19,600 nucleotides of DNA. Source: DASSWB01 sp035705495. GTDB taxonomy: Bacteria; Bacteroidota; Bacteroidia; Flavobacteriales; Flavobacteriaceae. Below, piece by piece: positions 1-7,246 of this stretch. The notes beneath the pieces were generated by a model, which had not been told where the DNA came from, did not search any database, and saw nothing but the letters and a program-made list of their open reading frames with translations. Both the position numbers and the translations under genes were made by a program. Location: assembly GCA_035705495.1 (NCBI GenBank), contig DASSWB010000085.1, positions 1 through 19,600 on the forward strand, written 5' to 3'. How positions within the stretch are numbered: position 1 is the stretch's first letter; every line of letters begins with the position of its first letter.

Positions 1-352
1 GTTCTGAATGACAAGCCAATGTCATTCCGACGGAAGGAGGAATCTCTTGCCTGATTGAAATCCTGCTTCCAATCCATAGATTCTTCACTACGCGAAAAGC
101 TTCGTTCTGAATGACAACCAATGTCATTCCGACGGAAGGAGGAATCTCTTGCATAATTGGCATCCTGCTTCCAATTTATAGATTCTTCACTACGCGAAAA
201 GCTTCGTTCTGAATGACAAGCCAATGTCATTCCGACGGAAGGAGGAATCTCTTGCCTGATTGAAATCCTGCTTCCAATCCATAGATTCTTCACTACGCGA
301 AAAGCTTCGTTCTGAATGACAAGCCAATGTCATTCCGACGGAAGGAGGAATC
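1..352. repeat. Tandem array of a ~103-bp palindrome-containing repeat (three full copies plus a partial fourth)
   Basis: Copies run 1-103, 104-205 and 206-309, and a truncated fourth starts at 310 and loses similarity near 352. Copies 1 and 3 are almost identical, differing by one extra A in the run near 300-304. Copy 2 carries several substitutions around 153-180 and one deleted base near 117. Every unit contains a perfect 8-bp inverted repeat, GAATGACA / TGTCATTC, with a 5-6 nt spacer (for example 6-13 with 20-27). A second pair, GAATCT at 40-45 with AGATTC at 78-83, lies inside the unit, so the stretch can fold into nested hairpins in RNA or single-stranded DNA. No transposase or promoter is visible. 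It resembles short non-autonomous, REP/MITE-like intergenic repeats. The array may begin before position 1. Confidence 0.9.
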
Positions 353-382
353 GTTTTGTGACATTCTGCTTCAAACACAGGG

Positions 383-461
383 ATTCTTTCACTCCGCTAT
401 CGCTCGTTCAGAATGACAGCAAAAAAATTCTTTCACTCCGCTATCGCTCGTTCAGAATGAC
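383..461. repeat. Two direct copies of a 35-bp element related to the upstream array
   Basis: Identical 35-nt blocks lie at 383-417 and 427-461, separated by 9 nt. Each begins ATTCTTTCACTCCG and ends CGTTCAGAATGAC. Their 3' ends share the GAATGAC terminus of the 103-bp unit, and their 5' ends match its ATTCTT start. They therefore look like a variant half-unit of the same repeat family with a different internal sequence. Together with the 103-bp array they fill the whole non-coding stretch 1-461. I see no gene in it: the open frames there are translations of the repeat itself. Confidence 0.85.
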
Positions 462-470
462 GAACCCAAA

Positions 471-502
471 ACAAAAAAAAGACTGCCTTTTCAGGCAGTC
501 TT
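471..502 (-). terminator. Rho-independent terminator of rpmE2
   Basis: A perfect 10-bp stem pairs 479-488 (AAGACTGCCT) with 493-502 (AGGCAGTCTT) around a 4-nt loop. Read on the minus strand, the hairpin is followed by eight consecutive T. It lies 25 nt past the rpmE2 stop codon. Confidence 0.9.
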
Positions 503-527
503 GAATATAATTTTCAGAAATAAAAAA

Positions 528-779
528 TTATTTCTTGAATTTTGCGTATCTGTTTTTGAACTTGTCAATTCTACCAGCGGTATCCAACAATTTAGATTTT
601 CCTGTGTAGAAAGGGTGAGAAGTTCTTGAAATTTCCATTTTTACCAAAGGATATTCTGTTCCTTCAAATTCGATCGTTTCTTTAGTGTTTGCGGTAGATT
701 TAGTAATAAATATTTCCTCGTTGGACATATCTTTAAATGCTACTAATCTATAATTTTCCGGATGGATTCCCTGCTTCAT
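528..779 (-). CDS. rpmE2: 50S ribosomal protein L31, type B
   Basis: This gene encodes an 83-residue structural protein of the large ribosomal subunit. It starts MKQGIHPENYR and has the family's central signature SRTSHPFYTGK and a basic tail ending NRYAKFKK. No cysteine is present, which identifies the zinc-independent type B (C-) paralogue rather than the zinc-ribbon form. The open frame runs 24 codons further upstream to 851, but that part is unlike L31, and a good promoter lies inside it, so the start at 777-779 is preferred. The gene stands alone on its strand, with its own promoter (819-848) and terminator (471-502). Type B L31 genes are zinc-regulated in some bacteria, but I see no Zur-like operator here. 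Confidence 0.95.
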   Translation of the reverse strand: MKQGIHPENYRLVAFKDMSNEEIFITKSTANTKETIEFEGTEYPLVKMEISRTSHPFYTGKSKLLDTAGRIDKFKNRYAKFKK

Positions 780-818
780 CTCTTTATACTTTAATTCTTG
801 TGTACTTTTTTCGAAGTG

Positions 819-848
819 CAAATTTAACCAAATTTTGGAAATAACAAA
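819..848 (-). promoter_or_regulatory. Bacteroidota-type promoter for rpmE2
   Basis: On the minus strand, TTTG (845-848) is followed after 18 nt by TAAATTTG (819-826). This matches the Bacteroidota consensus of a TTG -33 box and a TAnnTTTG -7 box. It predicts a short leader of about 30 nt before the ATG at 779 and supports the shorter rpmE2 start. Confidence 0.6.
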
Positions 849-906
849 CATAAGAATGAAAATTATTGTCGAAACCTATTTCATATCGCCATATGTAACG
901 TTTTAT

Positions 907-914
907 TATATTTG
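907..914 (+). promoter_or_regulatory. Likely -7 box upstream of the DUF4199 gene
   Basis: TATATTTG matches TAnnTTTG and lies 35 nt before the ATG at 950. I do not find a convincing TTG -33 element at the usual distance, so only the -7 box is supported. Confidence 0.4.
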
Positions 915-949
915 CTTACTAATCGTGATCTAACCAATCTTTTTAAAAA

Positions 950-1474
950 ATGGAAAATCAACAAGTTTCTCCCGGTAAATTTGCTGTTAACTATGGACTT
1001 ATTTTAGGCCTCGTTATCGTACTTATTTCGGTAATTATGTATGTGACTGGAATGCAATTAGAGGGCGTTCAATGGCCAATTTATCTTTATTATTTAATTT
1101 TCTTGGGATTTATTTTTTATGCTGTAAGCCAATTCAAAAAGCAAAATAATGGGTTCTTGAGCATTGGTGAATCCATTAAAGTCGGTGTTGTAGTTGCTGT
1201 GATCAGTGCACTTGTTTTTGGCGTTTACAATATAATTTTCAACTATGTAATTGATCCTGAATTCACCAGCCAGGTGATGGATGTTACAAGAGAAAAAATG
1301 TTGGAAAACCCGAATATGACTGAAGAAATCGTAGATCAAAGCATGGAATGGGTCGAAATGTTTTCGAGTCCATGGATAATGACTGCCTATTGGTTGGCAT
1401 TAAGTGCTTTCTTCGGTTTGCTTTACTCTTTAATAGCAGGCGCAATAATGAAGCAGAAGCCTCATGGTGCTTAA
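950..1474 (+). CDS. DUF4199 domain-containing membrane protein
   Basis: This is a 174-residue integral membrane protein of unknown function. Hydrophobic segments at about residues 12-33, 43-61, 76-99 and 143-166 suggest four transmembrane helices. A more polar loop of about 40 residues (102-140), rich in acidic residues and methionine, separates helices three and four. Topology, length and sequence character fit DUF4199, a family common in Bacteroidota. The gene ends 11 nt before the glycosyltransferase start, so the two are probably co-transcribed. A -7 box lies 35 nt upstream of the ATG. Being paired with a glycosyltransferase hints at an envelope role, but nothing in the protein indicates a reaction. 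Confidence 0.8.
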   Translation: MENQQVSPGKFAVNYGLILGLVIVLISVIMYVTGMQLEGVQWPIYLYYLIFLGFIFYAVSQFKKQNNGFLSIGESIKVGVVVAVISALVFGVYNIIFNYVIDPEFTSQVMDVTREKMLENPNMTEEIVDQSMEWVEMFSSPWIMTAYWLALSAFFGLLYSLIAGAIMKQKPHGA

Positions 1475-1485
1475 ATAATTCAAAA

Positions 1486-2445
1486 ATGCAAATTTCCATA
1501 GTCATACCGCTTCTTAACGAAGAGGAATCTATTACAGAACTTTATAATTGGATCGCAAAGGTTATGCGATCCAATTCCTTTTCGTATGAAATCATTTTTA
1601 TAGATGATGGAAGCACGGACGACTCCTGGAAAAAAATAAAATTACTTGCTGCTGAAGACGAAGCGGTCAAGGGAATAAGGTTTAACCGTAATTACGGAAA
1701 ATCCCAAGCTTTGCACGCTGGCTTTATCCAAGCCGAAGGCGAAGTGGTAATTACCATGGATGCCGATTTACAAGACAATCCCGAAGAAATACCGGAACTT
1801 TTTCATCTTGTAAAAAACGAAAATTTCGACCTTGTTTCGGGCTGGAAAAAGAAACGCTACGATTCCATTTTAAGTAAAAATCTTCCTTCAAAACTCTTTA
1901 ACGCTGCTGCACGAAAGACTTCGGGTTTAAAATTGCACGATTTTAACTGCGGATTGAAGGCTTACAAACATGACGTCATTAAAAATATTGATGTTTATGG
2001 GGAAATGCACAGATATATTCCAGTTTTGGCAAAAAACGCGGGTTTTTCAAAAATCACGGAAAAAGAAGTGAAACATCAAGCGAGAAAATACGGAAAAACA
2101 AAATTCGGCGTAGAACGTTTCATCAATGGATTTTTGGATTTGATCACCATTTCTTTTCTTTCAAAATTCGGAAAACGTCCTATGCATTTATTTGGTGCCT
2201 TAGGTGTTTTTATGTTTTTCCTCGGATTTGTTATGGCTTTCTACATTGGCGCTTCCAAACTGTATAAACTATACAATGATCTGCCCAATGTTTTGGTGAC
2301 CGACAACCCTTGGTTCTATATTTCCTTGACCACAATGGTAATCGGAACACAATTTTTCATGGCAGGTTTCTTGGGTGAACTGATTTTGCGTAGCAAACGC
2401 GACAAAGAACGTTACAGGATCACAGAAACAAGTGGCATAAATTAA
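1486..2445 (+). CDS. Membrane-anchored family 2 glycosyltransferase (GtrB/DPM1-like)
   Basis: This 319-residue enzyme has an N-terminal GT-A domain beginning QISIVIPLLNEEES. It carries the nucleotide-sugar motif DDGSTDD (40-46) and the metal-binding DADLQD (92-97). A QARKYGKTKFG stretch (198-208) is typical of dolichyl/undecaprenyl-phosphate sugar transferases. Two C-terminal hydrophobic segments (about 234-255 and 278-300) anchor it in the inner membrane. The family usually moves a sugar from a nucleotide donor to a polyprenyl phosphate on the cytoplasmic face. Donor and acceptor are inferred, not shown. The frame is open 46 codons upstream to 1348, but that part overlaps the DUF4199 gene and is unlike the family, so the ATG at 1486 is chosen. 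Confidence 0.9.
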   Translation: MQISIVIPLLNEEESITELYNWIAKVMRSNSFSYEIIFIDDGSTDDSWKKIKLLAAEDEAVKGIRFNRNYGKSQALHAGFIQAEGEVVITMDADLQDNPEEIPELFHLVKNENFDLVSGWKKKRYDSILSKNLPSKLFNAAARKTSGLKLHDFNCGLKAYKHDVIKNIDVYGEMHRYIPVLAKNAGFSKITEKEVKHQARKYGKTKFGVERFINGFLDLITISFLSKFGKRPMHLFGALGVFMFFLGFVMAFYIGASKLYKLYNDLPNVLVTDNPWFYISLTTMVIGTQFFMAGFLGELILRSKRDKERYRITETSGIN

Positions 2446-2466
2446 GCTTCCTTCCTCAATTATTCA

Positions 2467-2474
2467 TATTTTTG
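2467..2474 (+). promoter_or_regulatory. Likely -7 box for the phospho-sugar mutase gene
   Basis: TATTTTTG matches TAnnTTTG and lies 20 nt before the ATG at 2495, in the 49-nt gap after the glycosyltransferase gene. No clear TTG lies at the expected -33 distance. Confidence 0.4.
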
Positions 2475-2494
2475 CAAAATCAAAAAATCAAATA

Positions 2495-4222
2495 ATGTCA
2501 GAGATAAATTCCGATATTCTTAATAAAGCAAAATCTTGGCTTTCCAATCATTTTGATACAACGACACAAGAAGAAATCCAACAAAAAATAGAACGTTCGC
2601 CATTGGAACTTGAGGACGCTTTTTATAAGGATCTGGATTTTGGAACCGGTGGAATGCGCGGAGTTATGGGCGTTGGCACCAACCGAATCAACAAATATAC
2701 TTTGGGAAGGAATACGCAAGGGCTTTCCAATTTTTTAAAAAAATCATTTCCTTCCGAAGAAATAAAAGTCGCCATTGCGTACGATTGCAGAAATAACAGC
2801 AAAGAACTCGCGCAAGTGGTGGCCGATGTGTTTTCGGCAAACAATATCAACGTTTTTCTTTTTTCTGATTTACGTCCCACACCAGAACTTTCTTTTACGG
2901 TAAAGCATTTAAATTGTCACTGCGGAATTGTTCTGACCGCAAGTCATAATCCGCCAGAGTACAATGGCTACAAGGTCTATTGGCAAGATGGCGGACAACT
3001 CGTCCCGCCACAGGACAAACAAATAATAGAAGAAATAAACCGTCTTGAATACACCGATGTGAATTTTAATGCAAACGCCGGTTTAATCAAAAAAATAGAT
3101 ACTGAAATTGATGAAGCTTTCGCCGAAGCATCCGTGAAAAACGGAAGTTTTGATACACCAAAATCGGCAAAGGAAGACCTGAAAATCGTTTTCACTTCAC
3201 TGCACGGAACCGCAATCACAATGACTCCAAAGGTTCTGGAAAAAGCAGGTTACAAGAATATTTTTCTGGTTGAAGAACAATCAGAACCCAATGGAAATTT
3301 CCCTACTGTAAAATCACCAAATCCCGAAGAACCGGAAGCGTTGGAAATGGCACTGAAACTTGCAGAAGAAAAAAATGCAGATATCGTAATAGGATCAGAT
3401 CCCGATGGCGACCGATTGGGAGTTGCGGTACGCGATCTCAACGGAAAAATGATCTTGTTGAACGGAAACGAAACCATGTTGGTCATGACTTGGTTTTTAA
3501 TCGAACAATGGAAAAAACAAGGAAAACTAGATGGGAACGAATTCATTGCTTCCACAATTGTTTCTACACCAATTCTTCGGAATATAGCTGAGGCTTATAA
3601 TGTGAAATATTTTGAGGTTCTCACAGGTTTCAAATGGATCGCAAAATTGATAAAAGACCACCCAGAAATGGATTTTATTGGCGGTGGAGAAGAAAGTTTC
3701 GGTTTTATGGTTGGCGAGTTTGTGCGTGATAAAGATGCTACTACTTCTACCCTTTTGGCTTGTGAAATTGCCGCGCAAATGAAATCCGAAGGCAGTTCTT
3801 TTTATGAAAAATTGCTTCAACTTTACAGTAAATATGGTTTTTATAGAGAGGAATTGATTTCAATGGTAAAAAAAGGAATTGCGGGAGAGAAAGAAATCAA
3901 ACAAATGCTGATCAATTTGAGGGAGAATCCGTTAAAGGAAATCGCTGGAGAAAAAGTTGTTTTAATCGAAGACTATCAGTCTTCCATTGCCAAAAATTTA
4001 CAAGATGACTCTGAAAATGCAATTGAAATTCCGAAGTCGAACGTTTTGATTTATTACACCGAAGAAGGAACAAAAATAGCCGCTCGTCCAAGCGGTACCG
4101 AACCAAAAATCAAATTTTACATCAGCGTGAATACGCAACTTGAGAATTTGAGCGATATTGAAGAAAAAAATAGGCTCTTGGACAAAAAGATAGCCTTGAT
4201 AAAAGAAGATTTTGATCTTTAG
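2495..4222 (+). CDS. Phospho-sugar mutase (phosphoglucomutase/phosphomannomutase family)
   Basis: This 575-residue cytoplasmic enzyme interconverts hexose 1- and 6-phosphates through a phosphoserine intermediate. All four family signatures are present in order: the catalytic loop TASHNPPEYNGYK (148-160, phosphoserine at Ser150), the magnesium loop DPDGDR (302-307), the sugar-specificity loop GGGEESFG (396-403) and the phosphate-binding loop RPSGTEPK (531-538). An N-terminal GTGGMRG (50-56) also fits. The length and the GEESFG loop resemble PgcA-type alpha-phosphoglucomutases. Whether glucose or mannose phosphate is preferred, or both, cannot be read from the sequence. It lies 18 nt upstream of the ABC exporter and may feed nucleotide-sugar synthesis for envelope glycans. 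Confidence 0.93.
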   Translation: MSEINSDILNKAKSWLSNHFDTTTQEEIQQKIERSPLELEDAFYKDLDFGTGGMRGVMGVGTNRINKYTLGRNTQGLSNFLKKSFPSEEIKVAIAYDCRNNSKELAQVVADVFSANNINVFLFSDLRPTPELSFTVKHLNCHCGIVLTASHNPPEYNGYKVYWQDGGQLVPPQDKQIIEEINRLEYTDVNFNANAGLIKKIDTEIDEAFAEASVKNGSFDTPKSAKEDLKIVFTSLHGTAITMTPKVLEKAGYKNIFLVEEQSEPNGNFPTVKSPNPEEPEALEMALKLAEEKNADIVIGSDPDGDRLGVAVRDLNGKMILLNGNETMLVMTWFLIEQWKKQGKLDGNEFIASTIVSTPILRNIAEAYNVKYFEVLTGFKWIAKLIKDHPEMDFIGGGEESFGFMVGEFVRDKDATTSTLLACEIAAQMKSEGSSFYEKLLQLYSKYGFYREELISMVKKGIAGEKEIKQMLINLRENPLKEIAGEKVVLIEDYQSSIAKNLQDDSENAIEIPKSNVLIYYTEEGTKIAARPSGTEPKIKFYISVNTQLENLSDIEEKNRLLDKKIALIKEDFDL

Positions 4223-4240
4223 AAAAATCCAAAACCTTAA

Positions 4241-6064
4241 ATGAGCTATTTCAGAAAAATTCTTCTATTTGCCGTACCCTACAAGAGGTTTGCCGTATTA
4301 AATATTATTTGCAATATTTTTTATGCACTTTTCAGCACACTTTCCTTTTTAGCGCTCATTCCTGTCATTCAGGTATTGTTCGACAAAACAAAACGAGTGG
4401 CCATTGCACCTCAATGGGAAGGTTGGGGAAAAGTAAAAGATTATGTAATTGATGCTTTTAATTATGAGATTACCCAACGTGTAAATGAAGATGAAGTCGC
4501 TGCACTGGTTTTTATTTGTGGTGTAGTGGTACTGCTGTTCTTTTTGAAAAACCTCGCTGGTTATTTGGCTGCATTTTTCATCACTTTTCTGCGGAATGGT
4601 GTGTTACGTGATGTCAGAAATGCGATCTACAACAAAATTTTGGCGCTTCCCATTTCTTATTTTTCGGAAAAGAGAAAAGGTGATACAATTTCAAGAATTA
4701 CAGCTGATGTCAATGAAGTACAGAATTCCTTTCTGTCTATTCTGGAATTGATTGTACGGGAACCACTGACCATCATTTTTACGATTATCGCCATGTTGAT
4801 GATCAGTCCGAAGTTGACTTTATTCGTCTTCGTGTTTTTACCTATTTCGGGTTTTATCATTTCCTTGATCGGAAAAAAATTAAAAGCCAAATCGAATCAG
4901 GCTCAGGAAGAAAACGGTCATTTTCTTTCTATTGTTGAAGAAACACTTTCAAGTTTAAAAATCATCAAGGGATTTAACGCCGAAGAGAAATTCCAGCAGC
5001 GTTTTAGTGATTCCACGAATCGCTTGAAGCGCATTTTGGACAGTCTTTTAAACAGACAGAACCTCGCTTCACCGACCAGTGAATTCCTCGGAATTTTCGT
5101 GATTGTGATTATCTTGTGGTTTGGGGGAAATATGGTTTTAGTTGAAGGAACGCTGGACGGTGCGACATTCATCGCTTTTATGGGATTGGCTTACAATATT
5201 CTGACGCCCGCAAAACAAATCAGTAAAGCAAGTTATAGCGTTAAAAGGGGAAATGCTGCTGCGGAGCGAATTTTTCAGGTTCTGGAAACGACCTCAAACA
5301 TCACCGATGCCCCGAATGCAGTTGACAAAAAAGTCTTTGAAGAATCTGTTAGCATTGAAAATATTTCCTTTAAATATGAAGAGGAATTTGTGCTGAAAAA
5401 TTTCAGTGTAAACGTTCCAAAAGGTTCAACCGTAGCTTTGGTCGGTCAATCTGGAAGCGGAAAATCGACTATTGCAAATTTGGTGACACGTTTTTACGAT
5501 GTGAATGAAGGTGAGATAAAAGTTGACGGAATCAATATTAAAGACATTACAAAAAAATCGCTTCGGAATTTAATGGGACTGGTAACGCAGGATTCTATTC
5601 TTTTTAATGATACAATTCGGAACAATATCGGATTGGGAAAAGAGAATGCGACGGAAGAAGAAATTATTGATGCTTTGAAAATCGCCAATGCGTGGGAGTT
5701 TGTAAAAGATTTGCCCAACGGACTGGAATCCAATATTGGTGACAGCGGAAATAAATTGAGCGGCGGACAAAAACAACGTTTGTCAATTGCACGCGCTGTT
5801 TTAAAAAATCCTCCAATCATGATTCTGGACGAAGCGACTTCAGCCCTGGATACGGAAAGCGAAAGATTGGTACAAAATGCTTTGGAAAACATGATGAGAA
5901 ACCGGACTTCCATTGTAATTGCGCATCGATTGTCAACCATTCAGAATTCCGATTTAATCGTGGTCATGCAACGTGGCGAAATTGTGGAACAAGGAAAACA
6001 TGACGAGCTGTTGGCCAAAAACGGGATGTACAAAAAACTCGTGGAAATGCAATCTTTCACCTGA
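4241..6064 (+). CDS. MsbA/MDR-type ABC exporter, fused membrane and ATPase domains
   Basis: This 607-residue half-transporter is expected to work as a homodimer in the inner membrane, exporting a lipid, glycolipid or hydrophobic compound. The N-terminal ~340 residues form the transmembrane domain, with hydrophobic segments near 14-45, 87-116, 166-212 and 281-318. The C-terminal nucleotide-binding domain contains Walker A GQSGSGKST (402-410), the Q-loop glutamine (about 450), signature LSGGQKQR (506-513), Walker B IMILDEATSALD (526-537) and the switch histidine in AHR (562). All catalytic residues are intact. It follows the mutase by 18 nt with no terminator between them. It is annotated in related genomes as an 'ABC transporter ATP-binding protein' of MsbA type; the substrate is unknown. 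Confidence 0.93.
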   Translation: MSYFRKILLFAVPYKRFAVLNIICNIFYALFSTLSFLALIPVIQVLFDKTKRVAIAPQWEGWGKVKDYVIDAFNYEITQRVNEDEVAALVFICGVVVLLFFLKNLAGYLAAFFITFLRNGVLRDVRNAIYNKILALPISYFSEKRKGDTISRITADVNEVQNSFLSILELIVREPLTIIFTIIAMLMISPKLTLFVFVFLPISGFIISLIGKKLKAKSNQAQEENGHFLSIVEETLSSLKIIKGFNAEEKFQQRFSDSTNRLKRILDSLLNRQNLASPTSEFLGIFVIVIILWFGGNMVLVEGTLDGATFIAFMGLAYNILTPAKQISKASYSVKRGNAAAERIFQVLETTSNITDAPNAVDKKVFEESVSIENISFKYEEEFVLKNFSVNVPKGSTVALVGQSGSGKSTIANLVTRFYDVNEGEIKVDGINIKDITKKSLRNLMGLVTQDSILFNDTIRNNIGLGKENATEEEIIDALKIANAWEFVKDLPNGLESNIGDSGNKLSGGQKQRLSIARAVLKNPPIMILDEATSALDTESERLVQNALENMMRNRTSIVIAHRLSTIQNSDLIVVMQRGEIVEQGKHDELLAKNGMYKKLVEMQSFT

Positions 6065-6078
6065 TCTGAAGTTATCAT

Positions 6079-6102
6079 AAATCAGAATAATCACTGATTT
6101 TT
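6079..6102 (+). terminator. Possible weak terminator after the ABC exporter gene
   Basis: A 7-bp stem pairs AAATCAG (6079-6085) with CTGATTT (6094-6100) around an 8-nt loop and runs into a short T tract (6098-6102). The stem is AT-rich, so termination may be partial. It could also be an operator for the sigma factor gene that follows. Confidence 0.3.
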
Positions 6103-6122
6103 CAGAAATAAAAAACAAGCTC

Positions 6123-6668
6123 TTGAAGTCGGCCGAAAAAGAATTCATACAAAATCTTCAGGAAAATAAAAACGTAGAAGAAGCCTTCCGTTTTGTGGTC
6201 TCGACCTATAAACAGCGACTTTATTGGCACATCAGGAACATTGTGAAAAATCACGATGATGCTGATGATGTTCTGCAGAATACATTTATCAAAGTTTTCA
6301 GAAACATCAAAAGCTTTAAGGGAGACAGCCAAATTTATACCTGGATGTACCGGATTGCCAATAACGAAGCGATTACTTTTTTAAATTCAAAAGCGAAAAG
6401 AAACAATTTAAAGTCGGAAGAACTTCAGCAGAATTTGGTAAACCAGCTGGAAAGCGATGTGTATTTTGAAGGCGAAGAAATTCAGTTGAAACTACAAAAA
6501 GCAATCGCTACGCTTCCGCAGAAACAACAATTGGTTTTCAATATGAAGTATTTTGAAGAGCTAAAATATTCAGAAATTTCCGAAATTTTAGGCACCAGCG
6601 AAGGTGCTTTAAAAGCTTCATATCATATAGCGGTAAAAAAAATAGAAGAATTCCTGAAGTCGGATTAA
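6123..6668 (+). CDS. ECF-type RNA polymerase sigma-70 factor
   Basis: This 181-residue alternative sigma factor directs RNA polymerase to specific promoters. Region 2 covers about residues 23-90 and includes the core-binding/-10 recognition stretch DADDVLQNTFIKVF (46-59) and a TWMYRIANN segment. Region 4 covers about 118-176, with the helix-turn-helix KYSEISEILGTSEGALKAS (148-166). No region 1.1 or 3 is present, as expected for ECF sigmas. The only usable start is the TTG at 6123: the first internal methionine lies inside region 2. It begins a three-gene cassette with the membrane protein (32 nt downstream) and the Spy-like protein, which are its likely regulators. The promoters it recognises are unknown. 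Confidence 0.92.
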   Translation: MKSAEKEFIQNLQENKNVEEAFRFVVSTYKQRLYWHIRNIVKNHDDADDVLQNTFIKVFRNIKSFKGDSQIYTWMYRIANNEAITFLNSKAKRNNLKSEELQQNLVNQLESDVYFEGEEIQLKLQKAIATLPQKQQLVFNMKYFEELKYSEISEILGTSEGALKASYHIAVKKIEEFLKSD

Positions 6669-6700
6669 ACCTCTTTTATTAAATTCAGTCAAATAACCAA

Positions 6701-7243
6701 ATGAAAAATAAGAAGTTACAAAATATAGAGAAACACGGTTTTTCAATTCCCAAAAATTATTTTGAGGAATTTGAACTCGGTATTTTACATGCTTTGACTT
6801 CAGACGAAACCGAAAATGAAGTAATATTTGATTTAGCCGAAAAAAATCCATTTTCGGTCCCTACGTCTTATTTTACGGAAACAGAGGAAAAAATAATTAG
6901 AACCATAACTTCGGAAAAGATATCAGAAGTAAAAGTAATTCCGATTTATAGAAGAAAATCTTTCTATACCACAGCCGCGAGTATTGCGGCTGTGTTGGTT
7001 TTATTTTTAGGAATTTTCAACTTTGAAAAAACTGCGGATCCAACTTCTTTGAATGATATTGAAATTTCTTCTTTGGAGATGTACATTGACAATGAAGACA
7101 TGGATTTTTCCACTTCCGAAATTACAACGTTTTTTGAACAAGGAACCATTACCACAGATATGGATATTTCTGAAATTGAAAATTCCGATTTACTGGAATA
7201 TCTTGATGAACACACCATGGACAACACCTACTTAATTGAATAA
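6701..7243 (+). CDS. Single-pass membrane protein, putative partner of the ECF sigma factor
   Basis: This is a 180-residue protein I cannot place in a named family. It has a soluble N-terminal part of about 86 residues, a basic YRRK motif, one hydrophobic segment (about 88-108) and an acidic C-terminal part rich in Asp, Glu, Ser and Thr (109-180). The positive-inside rule suggests a cytoplasmic N-terminus and periplasmic C-terminus. The N-terminal part has two copies of a short motif, FSIPKNYFEEFE (14-25) and FSVPTSYFTETE (51-62). The layout resembles an anti-sigma factor, but no zinc-binding His-Cys motif is present: the protein has no cysteine. It lies 32 nt after the sigma gene and 3 nt before the Spy-like gene, so co-transcription is likely. 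The anti-sigma role is an inference from position and topology. Confidence 0.75.
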   Translation: MKNKKLQNIEKHGFSIPKNYFEEFELGILHALTSDETENEVIFDLAEKNPFSVPTSYFTETEEKIIRTITSEKISEVKVIPIYRRKSFYTTAASIAAVLVLFLGIFNFEKTADPTSLNDIEISSLEMYIDNEDMDFSTSEITTFFEQGTITTDMDISEIENSDLLEYLDEHTMDNTYLIE

Positions 7244-7246
7244 GAA

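Noticed and set aside
1..352. CRISPR array
   Set aside because: The repeats are about 103 bp with no unique spacers between them and no cas genes, so this is a tandem repeat and not a CRISPR.
190..504. Open frames of about 62 residues on both strands within the repeat array (190-378 minus, 316-504 plus)
   Set aside because: They translate the repeat units and the terminator hairpin. Peptides of the CHSERSFSRSEES kind recur wherever such repeats occur and have no start-site or family support.
511..527. A 17-nt match (TTTTCAGAAATAAAAAA) between 511-527 and 6099-6115
   Set aside because: The sequence is AT-rich and short, lies in unrelated contexts (3' of rpmE2 and 5' of the sigma gene), and may be chance. 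A genome-wide search for this 17-mer would settle whether it is a dispersed motif.
780..851. Upstream extension of rpmE2 by 24 codons
   Set aside because: The extension has no L31 similarity, and a good promoter (819-848) lies inside it.
1348..1485. Upstream extension of the glycosyltransferase by 46 codons
   Set aside because: It overlaps the DUF4199 gene in another frame, and the GT2 domain starts exactly at the ATG at 1486.
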